DNA from: Micrococcales bacterium
GTDB lineage: Bacteria; Actinomycetota; Actinomycetes; S36-B12; UBA10799
DNA length: 64,000 nucleotides
Reading direction: 5' to 3'
Assembly: GCA_016703125.1 (NCBI GenBank)
Contig: JADJCR010000004.1
Location: forward strand, 62,001-126,000
Numbering within the stretch: the first letter of the stretch is position 1; every line of letters begins with the position of its first letter. Below, piece after piece: positions 58,243-64,000 of this stretch. The position numbers and the translations under genes were made by a program. Under the pieces are notes generated by a model that worked only from the letters and a program-made list of their open reading frames with translations, ran no database searches and was not told the origin of the DNA.

Positions 58243-59415
58243 TCAGTAGTTCGGCTTCTCCGGTTCGACCTGGTTCACCCATGCGACGACGCCGCCGCCC
58301 ACGTGCACGGCGTCGGCGAACCCGGCAGCCTTGACCAGCGCCAGCACCTCGGCGGATCGGCCGCCGACCTTGCAGTGCAGGACGACCTGCTTGTCCTGCG
58401 GAAGGCCCGCCAGCGCCTCCCCGGACAGGAACTCCCCCTTCGGCACCAGCACCGCCCCCGGAATGCTGACGATGTCCCACTCGTTGGGCTCCCGCACGTC
58501 GATGAGCACGAACTCCCGCTCACCGCGCTCACGCTGCTCGAGCATGAGCTGCAGGTCCTTCACGCTGATGGTGGAGTCCCTGGCCGCCTCGGCCGCCTCG
58601 TCGGAAACCGTGCCGCAGAAGTAGTCGTAGTCGATCAGACCCGTGACCTGGATCGTTTCGGGGTGCTTGCGGATCCGGACGGTCCGGTAACTCATCTCCA
58701 GGGCGTCGTAGATCATCAGCCTGCCGAGCAGAGTCTCGCCAACACCGGTGATCAACTTGACGGCCTCGGTGCCCATGATCGACCCGATGGATGCGCACAG
58801 GACCCCGAGCACGCCGCCCTCCGCGCAGGACGGGACCATGCCCGGCGGCGGGGGTTCAGGGTACAGGTCACGGTACTGCGGGCCTTGGGACTCCCAGAAG
58901 ACCGACGCCTGACCCTCGAAGCGAAAGATGGACCCCCACACGTAGGGCTTGTCGAGCAGAACACACGCGTCGTTGACCATGTACCGGGTCGCGAAGTTGT
59001 CCGTGCCGTCCACGATCAGGTCGTACTGGGCGAAGATCTGGAGCACGTTGCTGTTGTCGAGACGCTCGTTGTGCACGACCACGTTCACGTGCGGGTTGAT
59101 CTCGAGGACCGCATCACGGGCCGACTCAGCCTTCGGCCGGCCGATGTCGCTCTGCCCGTGGATGATCTGCCGCTGCAGGTTGGACTCGTCGACGATGTCG
59201 AACTCCACGATCCCGAGGGTGCCCACCCCGGCCGCGGCGAGGTACATCAGAGCCGGCGAGCCCAGCCCACCGGCACCAACACACAGCACGCGGGCGTTCT
59301 TCAGCCGCTTCTGGCCCATCATCCCGATCTCCGGGATGATGATGTGGCGGCTGTAGCGACGGACCTCGTCGACGGTCAGATCGGCGGCCGGTTCGACCAG
59401 CGGCGCAAGTTTCAC
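58243..59415 (-). CDS. moeZ: MoeZ adenylyltransferase/sulfurtransferase
   Basis: This 390-residue protein joins a MoeB/ThiF adenylyltransferase (VGAGGLGSPALMYLA, DIVDESNLQRQ, DGTDNFATRYMVND) to a C-terminal rhodanese domain with active-site Cys348 in HCKVGGRS. In mycobacteria MoeZ activates the C-terminus of small sulfur carriers for molybdopterin and, with CysO, cysteine biosynthesis. It corresponds to M. tuberculosis Rv3206c. GTG 59415 gives the family N-terminus (LVEPAADLTVDEVRRYSRH). It is divergent from a membrane-protein gene and convergent with the flippase across the tandem duplication. Confidence 0.95.
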   Translation of the reverse strand: MKLAPLVEPAADLTVDEVRRYSRHIIIPEIGMMGQKRLKNARVLCVGAGGLGSPALMYLAAAGVGTLGIVEFDIVDESNLQRQIIHGQSDIGRPKAESARDAVLEINPHVNVVVHNERLDNSNVLQIFAQYDLIVDGTDNFATRYMVNDACVLLDKPYVWGSIFRFEGQASVFWESQGPQYRDLYPEPPPPGMVPSCAEGGVLGVLCASIGSIMGTEAVKLITGVGETLLGRLMIYDALEMSYRTVRIRKHPETIQVTGLIDYDYFCGTVSDEAAEAARDSTISVKDLQLMLEQRERGEREFVLIDVREPNEWDIVSIPGAVLVPKGEFLSGEALAGLPQDKQVVLHCKVGGRSAEVLALVKAAGFADAVHVGGGVVAWVNQVEPEKPNY

Positions 59416-59521
59416 TGCGGACTCTCCAACGGTTGGTTCTTTGCGACAACCGTGCCACGGCGCCGGTTTGTTCCCGACGGCCGGGGTGCGGGGCCCCGGA
59501 CGGCATGCCAGACTCCCTCCC

Positions 59522-60199
59522 ATGGTGCAGGTCACCGAAGCCCCTCCCCGCCGTTCGGCGCGCTGGCTGCCCTTCCACGGTGTGTTCGCGGTGGTCGTGG
59601 TCGTGGTACTCCTGCTGCCCGTCGCCCCCGCCGGCATCGAGGTGCTGGCACTGGTGATCGGCTACAACATCGCCGTGCCCGTGCTGGCCCGGCGATGGCA
59701 GGACGACGAGTTGTGGATCACCTGGGCGGTCCTGGCGCCGATGAGTGTGCTCATGGTGCTGCCTGACTGGTTCCTCTCGGCGATCCTCGGATCGATCACA
59801 TTCCCCGACACCGGGTCGCCCTTCGTAGGCACAATGCCGGTCTTCATGGCCGGGATGTGGACCATCGCGCTGCTGCCGGTGATGATGCTCGGCCGCGATG
59901 TGGAGGCCCGTCGCGGCGCACCCACTGCCTTCACCGCCGTGACCCTGGTAGGACTGGCATTGTTCACGGTGGCGGAACGACTGGCCCCCGGCATCCCGCT
60001 GTGGGAGCCCCTCGGCGTGACGGAGGTCCTGGGCGTGGCCGTCTACGTCCTGGCCCCTGAGGCCGCCCTGTGTGTGGCCACGTATGCACTGGTGCGCGGC
60101 GCCCGGCAGCGGCCGGTCGTGGCCACGGCGGCCGGCATCGTAGCCGTCCCGTTCATGTACCTCGGCATGCTGGCGTCGTCCTACCAGTTCCTCGGCTGA
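59522..60199 (+). CDS. Conserved integral membrane protein, function unknown
   Basis: This 225-residue protein has about seven hydrophobic helices (FAVVVVVVLLLPVAP, VLAPMSVLMVLPDWFL, MWTIALLPVMML, FMYLGMLASSYQFL). I cannot name the family with confidence; it looks like a DUF6989-type actinobacterial membrane protein. No catalytic motif is evident. ATG 59522 is preceded by CAGACT ending 7 nt upstream and there is no Shine-Dalgarno sequence. It lies between moeZ and the alpha/beta hydrolase. Confidence 0.8.
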   Translation: MVQVTEAPPRRSARWLPFHGVFAVVVVVVLLLPVAPAGIEVLALVIGYNIAVPVLARRWQDDELWITWAVLAPMSVLMVLPDWFLSAILGSITFPDTGSPFVGTMPVFMAGMWTIALLPVMMLGRDVEARRGAPTAFTAVTLVGLALFTVAERLAPGIPLWEPLGVTEVLGVAVYVLAPEAALCVATYALVRGARQRPVVATAAGIVAVPFMYLGMLASSYQFLG

Positions 60200-60248
60200 G
60201 GCCTGGGGGGCGCGGGACAAGGCGAGCCGGTCAGCCTGGACCTGAGGC

Positions 60249-61130
60249 TCAGGCGAACGGCTCCACGAGGTGACGCCACGCCCGCTCCACCATCTCCGGA
60301 TGCTCCATCTGCGCCACGTGACCGGAGTGCGGCAGCACCATGACCCGGCAGTGCAGGAAGTGCCGCGAGGCCCGCCGGGCGGCCCGGTGCCGCACGAGTT
60401 TGTCCCGCTGACCGTAGACCAGCAGCACCGGCACGCGGATGCGTTCGGCGAGTTTCCACGGCGCCTCGGGCCCCCGGTCGAAGAAGGTCGCCAGGATGCC
60501 GCGCAACGCCGACTGGAACGCCTCACCGGCCCACGGCTTCTCTGCGAGCAGGCGGACCTCCTCCTGCGCCTCGGCGACCCGCTCGGCCGGCACGCACGAG
60601 GGGTCGGCGTACACGATGTTCAGCGTGGCCCGCACCCGTTGTTCCGGCGGCAGTTTCGCCAAGCGGGTGGCGATGGCCTGTCCGACCCCGGGGATCGCGA
60701 TCACGGGCAGCTGGATGTTGGTCCGCATCGGCAGCAGGTCGGGAAGTGCCGGGGAGATGAGGGTGACCGACCGGATGAGGTCCGGGTGCCGTGCGGCCAA
60801 CTGGACGCTGATCGCACCGCCCATGGAGTTGCCGAAGAGGTGGACCGGCTCGGCGAACCGCTCCCGGATCAAGGCCGCGAGCACCTGCGCCTGTGCGCGC
60901 GGGCCGTAGTCACCGTCCGGGTTCGGCCCGCTGCGGCCGAAGCCAGGCAGATCCGGGGCGATGCCGTGCAGCCGGTCGGACAGCATCCACATGAGATCGG
61001 TCCAGTTCGTGGAGTTCCCGCCGAGGCCGTGCACGAACAGCGCCGGTGCACCCACCCCGGCCTCCCGCACGAAGATCTCCCGGCCGGCGGCGTCGAATAC
61101 CACCCCTGGAACGCGTTCGCGGACTGACAC
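60249..61130 (-). CDS. Alpha/beta hydrolase
   Basis: This 293-residue protein has the alpha/beta-hydrolase triad: nucleophile Ser102 in LFGNSMGGA, acid in LLVYGQRDKLV and histidine in LPHSGHVAQMEHPE. The oxyanion segment is LFVHGLGGNS. Relatives are lipases, esterases and C-C hydrolases; the substrate is unknown. GTG 61130 is leaderless by TACCGT ending 6 nt upstream. It is divergent from a TetR regulator whose operator-like dyad lies between them, so the two genes may be regulated together. Confidence 0.92.
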   Translation of the reverse strand: MSVRERVPGVVFDAAGREIFVREAGVGAPALFVHGLGGNSTNWTDLMWMLSDRLHGIAPDLPGFGRSGPNPDGDYGPRAQAQVLAALIRERFAEPVHLFGNSMGGAISVQLAARHPDLIRSVTLISPALPDLLPMRTNIQLPVIAIPGVGQAIATRLAKLPPEQRVRATLNIVYADPSCVPAERVAEAQEEVRLLAEKPWAGEAFQSALRGILATFFDRGPEAPWKLAERIRVPVLLVYGQRDKLVRHRAARRASRHFLHCRVMVLPHSGHVAQMEHPEMVERAWRHLVEPFA

Positions 61131-61217
61131 CGGATCACGGTACCCGGGAGTACAGTGAGGGACGCGCGTCGAGGTGGCGCGCGAAGCAGATGCTACTGGC
61201 GAGTAACATAGGTGTTC
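61131..61217. promoter_or_regulatory. Divergent leaderless-type promoters of hydrolase and TetR
   Basis: TACCGT on the minus strand (61137-61142) ends 6 nt before GTG 61130. TAACAT on the plus strand (61204-61209) ends 8 nt before ATG 61218 and overlaps the TACT-N4-AGTA dyad. Confidence 0.5.
61194..61205. promoter_or_regulatory. TetR operator-like dyad TACT-N4-AGTA
   Basis: TACTGGCGAGTA has 4-bp inverted arms around GGCG and overlaps the -10 hexamer of the TetR gene. This arm/spacer form is typical of lipid-responsive TetR repressors in actinobacteria, suggesting autorepression. Confidence 0.5.
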
Positions 61218-61835
61218 ATGTCCGTTGTCGAACCTGCCCGCCGCGGCGTGCGCCTGCCGAGAAAGGCACGCCGGGAGCAGTTGCTCGCCTCCGCGCAGGA
61301 GGTGTTCGTCGGCCGCGGATACCACGCGGCGGCCATGGACGAGATCGCCGATCGGGCCGGGGTGAGCAAGCCGGTGCTCTATCAGCACTTCCCGAGCAAG
61401 CTAGATCTCTACCTGGCCTTGCTGGAGCAATCCAGCCAGGATCTGGTCGAGCGGGTGCAGCTGGCTCTGGACACGACCGACGACAACAACCTGCGCGTGC
61501 GGGCAGCCATCGAGGCCTACTTCGCGTTCGTCGACGACAAGTCCGCCGCTTTCCGTTTGATCTTCGAGAGCGACCTGACCAACGAACCAGCCGTCGGTTC
61601 GATCGTGGAGGGCACCGACCACCGCTGCGCACTGGCCATCACCCACGTCATCGCCGCCGACACCGGACTTCCGCGGGACCAGGCGATGCTCGTGGCCATG
61701 GGACTCACCGGCATGGCGCAGACCGCCGCGCGGTTCTGGTTGCGCGACCAGGGGAGCATCCCGCGCGACCAGGCCTCGCAGGTCATGTCCGTGCTGGCGT
61801 GGCGCGGAGTGTCGGGCTTTCCCAAGACACACTGA
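61218..61835 (+). CDS. TetR-family regulator (Rv3208-like)
   Basis: This 205-residue protein has a TetR helix-turn-helix (REQLLASAQEVFVGRGYHAAAMDEIADRAGVSKPVLYQHFPSK in segments) and a conserved C-terminal ligand domain (DDNNLRVRAAIEAYFAFV, FRLIFESDLTN, ARFWLRDQGS). Sequence pattern and position, next to DUF3107 and the DEAD helicase, match M. tuberculosis Rv3208. ATG 61218 is preferred to GTG 61212 because TAACAT ends 8 nt before it. An operator-like dyad covers the promoter. Confidence 0.93.
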   Translation: MSVVEPARRGVRLPRKARREQLLASAQEVFVGRGYHAAAMDEIADRAGVSKPVLYQHFPSKLDLYLALLEQSSQDLVERVQLALDTTDDNNLRVRAAIEAYFAFVDDKSAAFRLIFESDLTNEPAVGSIVEGTDHRCALAITHVIAADTGLPRDQAMLVAMGLTGMAQTAARFWLRDQGSIPRDQASQVMSVLAWRGVSGFPKTH

Positions 61836-61911
61836 GCTGCAGCGTGCGCCCAGCGCGAACATAGGCTGCGCGCCAGGGACGCCCCGCGGGTCCTGACGTA
61901 GGCTGTGGCCT

Positions 61912-62163
61912 GTGGCCAAGGCAGCAGCGAAGAACCCCATCGAAGTGAAGATCGGCGTGCAGTACTCACCGCGCGAGATCACCATCGAGGTGCAGCAGAC
62001 ACCCGATGAGGTCCACGCCCTCGTGGACCAGGCGGTCAGCGACGGCGGCCTCATCAGCCTCACCGACATCCGCGGCCATAAGGTCCTCATCCCGGCCGTG
62101 ACCCTCAGCTACATCGAGATCGGTCCGCCCCAGGCGCGTCACGTCGGCTTCGGCAACACCTGA
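61912..62163 (+). CDS. DUF3107 family protein
   Basis: This 83-residue protein matches DUF3107 (M. tuberculosis Rv3208A/TB9.4): PIEVKIGVQYSPREITIEVQQ, VHALVDQAVSDGGLISLTD, VLIPAVTLSYIEIG and the ARHVGFGN ending. The fold is a small beta-rich domain with one helix. Function is unknown. GTG 61912 lies 7 nt after TAGGCT and there is no Shine-Dalgarno sequence. It is convergent with the ferritin-like gene, stops 3 bp apart. Confidence 0.95.
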   Translation: MAKAAAKNPIEVKIGVQYSPREITIEVQQTPDEVHALVDQAVSDGGLISLTDIRGHKVLIPAVTLSYIEIGPPQARHVGFGNT

Positions 62164-62166
62164 GCC

Positions 62167-62835
62167 TCAGGCGTTCAACCCCAGTTCCCGCATCCGCGCG
62201 GCATGCGCGTCGGTGAGCCGGGCGAACATCCGGCCGAGTTCGGCCAGGTCCGTGCTGCCCACCAGCAACTCGCCCATCGCTTCGCGCTCCGCGGCCACCC
62301 GCTGCGACTGTGACAATGCCTCACCGACCAGTCGGCGGCCCCACAGGGACAGGCGGCTCGCCAGTCGGTCGTCGGCGGCGATCATGCCTCGCACCGTCGG
62401 CACAACGAACGAGGAGTGCCCCAGATCCGCGCACACCTCATCGACGAGGCGTCGTGCGTCCTCCTCGAGGAACTGCCCGACCTCGCGGTAGAAGTCCGCG
62501 GCGATCCCGTCCCCCACGTAGATCTTGACCAGCGCTTCCGGATAGTCAGCCGGCGCAGTCGAGCGGTGGAAATTGTCGATGGGCGCCACGAAGGGCCGCA
62601 TCGCGGCAATGGGATCGGCGCCGCGCGCCCGCAAGCCGTCCACGAGGATCTTGTAGTGCCCGTATTCGCCGATGGCCATCTCGGTGACCGCCTCGCGGCC
62701 GGCCAGATCGGGAGACAGCACCGCGTCCTGCGACAGCCGCTCGAACGCCTGTAACTCGCCATAGGCCAGCACCGCCAGTAGGTCGATGGTCGCTTCCTCG
62801 CGGGCATTGTCCACGGACCCAAGAATAGACGCCAT
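62167..62835 (-). CDS. Ferritin-like (MiaE_2) protein
   Basis: This 222-residue helical protein belongs to the ferritin-like fold family annotated MiaE_2. Candidate di-metal ligands are in LAYGELQAFERL and AIGEYGHYKILVDG in the first pair of helices and FYREVGQFLEEDARRL and DLGHSSFVVP in the second. The tRNA hydroxylase MiaE is a distant relative; whether this group modifies tRNA is not known. ATG 62835 is chosen as start of the conserved part; ATG 62856 is also possible. It is divergent from the DEAD-box helicase across about 40 bp. Confidence 0.88.
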   Translation of the reverse strand: MASILGSVDNAREEATIDLLAVLAYGELQAFERLSQDAVLSPDLAGREAVTEMAIGEYGHYKILVDGLRARGADPIAAMRPFVAPIDNFHRSTAPADYPEALVKIYVGDGIAADFYREVGQFLEEDARRLVDEVCADLGHSSFVVPTVRGMIAADDRLASRLSLWGRRLVGEALSQSQRVAAEREAMGELLVGSTDLAELGRMFARLTDAHAARMRELGLNA

Positions 62836-62874
62836 GTCCGGTCGGCGAACCGTCACGGCCGCATGGGAGAATAG

Positions 62875-64000
62875 TTGCGACTATCAACGGAGAAGACCCT
62901 GAACGATCCAAGTTTTGAAGACCTCGGAGTGCGCGCGGATACCGTGGCCTCCCTGGCGGAGAAGGGGATCACGCACCCCTTCCGCATCCAACAACTCAGC
63001 CTGCCGCTGGCCCTCGCGGGGCATGACGTGATCGGCCAGGCCAAGACCGGCACCGGAAAGACCCTTGCTTTTGGCATCCCGCTGCTGGAGCGACTGACGC
63101 CCGGCGGCACCACGCCGCAGGCCCTTGTCATCGTGCCGACCCGCGAACTGTGCGTACAGGTGGCCGAGGACATCGCCGAGGCCGGCAAACTCGCTGGGGC
63201 GCGGGTACTGCCCATCTACGGCGGGAAGGCCTACGAGCCGCAGGTCGAGGCACTGAAGAGCGGCATCGACGTCGTCGTCGGGACCCCCGGCAGGCTGATC
63301 GACCTGCACAACCAGCGGATCCTCAACCTCTCGAAAGTCAAGTCCCTCGTCCTCGACGAGGCTGACGAGATGCTCGACATGGGCTTCCTGCCCGACGTCG
63401 AGAAGTTGGTGTCGATGGTCCCCGCGCAGCGGCAGACCATGCTGTTCTCAGCGACGATGCCCGGGCAGATCCTCAACCTGGCTCGCAGGTACATGACCCA
63501 GCCGACCCATATCCGGGCCACCGACCCCGGTGACGACACCGCGACGGTCGAGGCCATCGAGCAGCACGTGTGGCGTGCGCACTCGATGGACAAGCCCGAC
63601 CTGATCGGCCGAATCCTGCATGCCGATGGCCGCGGGCGGACCATGATCTTCTGCAAGACCAAGCGCGCAGCCCAGCGCCTGTGTGACGAGCTCGTGGACC
63701 GCGGCTTCAAAGCCGGCGCCGTCCACGGCGATCTCGGCCAAGGCGCGCGGGAGAAAGCCCTGCAGCAGTTCCGGGACGGCACGATCGATGTCCTGGTGGC
63801 CACCGATGTGGCGGCCCGGGGCATCGACGTGGAGAACGTCACGCACGTGATCAACTACACGTGCCCCGACGACGAGAAGATGTACTTGCACCGCATCGGC
63901 CGCACCGGACGGGCCGGCTCGGACGGTGTGGCCGTCACCCTCGTGGACTGGGACGACATACACCGGTGGAAGCTCATCGACAAGGCCCTTGGGCTGCCGT
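62875..64000 (+). CDS. DEAD-box RNA helicase (3' end outside window)
   Basis: At least 375 residues of a DEAD-box helicase are visible: Q motif FRIQQLSLPLAL, motif I AKTGTGKT, Ia PTRELCVQV, II VLDEADEM, III SAT, then VLVATDVAARGID and HRIGRTGRAG. It matches M. tuberculosis RhlE (Rv3211) by position and sequence and should remodel structured RNA. No ATG is available. TTG 62875 has GGGAGA (62865-62870) upstream. An in-frame CTG at 62899 has GGAG 6 nt upstream and aligns with the N-terminus of relatives (x-N-D-P-S-F-E-D-L-G). GTG 62929 is the next option. The gene runs off the end. Confidence 0.92.
   Translation, partial: MRLSTEKTLNDPSFEDLGVRADTVASLAEKGITHPFRIQQLSLPLALAGHDVIGQAKTGTGKTLAFGIPLLERLTPGGTTPQALVIVPTRELCVQVAEDIAEAGKLAGARVLPIYGGKAYEPQVEALKSGIDVVVGTPGRLIDLHNQRILNLSKVKSLVLDEADEMLDMGFLPDVEKLVSMVPAQRQTMLFSATMPGQILNLARRYMTQPTHIRATDPGDDTATVEAIEQHVWRAHSMDKPDLIGRILHADGRGRTMIFCKTKRAAQRLCDELVDRGFKAGAVHGDLGQGAREKALQQFRDGTIDVLVATDVAARGIDVENVTHVINYTCPDDEKMYLHRIGRTGRAGSDGVAVTLVDWDDIHRWKLIDKALGLP

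Noticed and set aside
57959..58334. Small ORFs within the 145-bp tandem duplication
   Set aside because: The frames repeat the same Arg/Pro/His-rich sequence twice, have no ribosome site or domain, and lie between convergent genes.
1..64000. tRNA, rRNA, insertion sequences, prophage or integrative element boundaries
   Set aside because: I found no tRNA T-loop in a cloverleaf context, no transposase or integrase, and no direct-repeat attachment sites.

Overview
The window is high-GC, gene-dense DNA from an actinobacterium. Several families in it are largely restricted to Actinomycetota: WhiB, PPA1309, the DUF2342 metalloprotease, DUF5679, DUF3107, AdnAB, UvrD2 with an HRDC domain, and the ferritin-like MiaE_2 family. 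From about 33.9 kb to the right end the order largely follows Mycobacterium tuberculosis Rv3193c-Rv3211 as I remember it: UPF0182, PDZ/Lon protease, DUF2342 protease, cyclodehydratase-like protein, AarF kinase, whiB7, uvrD2, nudC, adnB, adnA, moeZ, TetR, DUF3107, ferritin-like, DEAD-box helicase. This half is core chromosome. I see no rRNA, tRNA, CRISPR array or complete mobile element.

The left half (0-33 kb) is more variable. It holds a cut-off DUF6777-like secreted protein, PhzF, DedA, and a two-component operon with two exported proteins and an 11-bp-phased direct repeat in its promoter. Next come YciO, a c-di-AMP riboswitch ahead of an NlpC/P60 hydrolase, a decayed APC permease, PadR and a flavin monooxygenase. 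MarR faces the stump of a Rossmann enzyme, followed by a 68-bp palindromic repeat, a VWA-HAD pair, a NERD-helicase and a TetR-ACT-GNAT fusion with a histone-H1-like tail. A secreted nuclease, a PI-PLC-like protein, a three-gene iron ABC importer behind an IdeR/DtxR-type box, a TauE/SafE permease and an electron-transfer cluster (ApbE, heme membrane protein, NuoF-like protein, ferredoxin, Rrf2) follow. Then come an antiporter, GNAT, methyltransferase, SDR and pirin.

The right half centres on envelope and DNA maintenance. UPF0182 and PPA1309 diverge from each other, a Lon-type PDZ protease shares an operon with a 44-residue membrane protein, and the DUF2342 protease follows. whiB7 has the classic leader: a 21-codon upstream ORF and an intrinsic terminator. 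uvrD2 lies upstream of it on the same strand. adnA and adnB overlap by 4 bp. A pseudokinase-flippase membrane protein precedes a 145-bp tandem intergenic duplication and moeZ.

Two features run through the window. About two dozen start codons have no Shine-Dalgarno sequence but have an ANNNT-type -10 hexamer (TAGNNT, TACNNT or CAGNNT) ending 6-8 nt before the start. This points to widespread leaderless transcription and helps fix starts, often in back-to-back divergent pairs. Separately, three genes (TauE, methyltransferase, EEP nuclease) carry apparent single-base frameshifts, two of them at C-runs, so raw-read errors should be considered before calling these genes broken.
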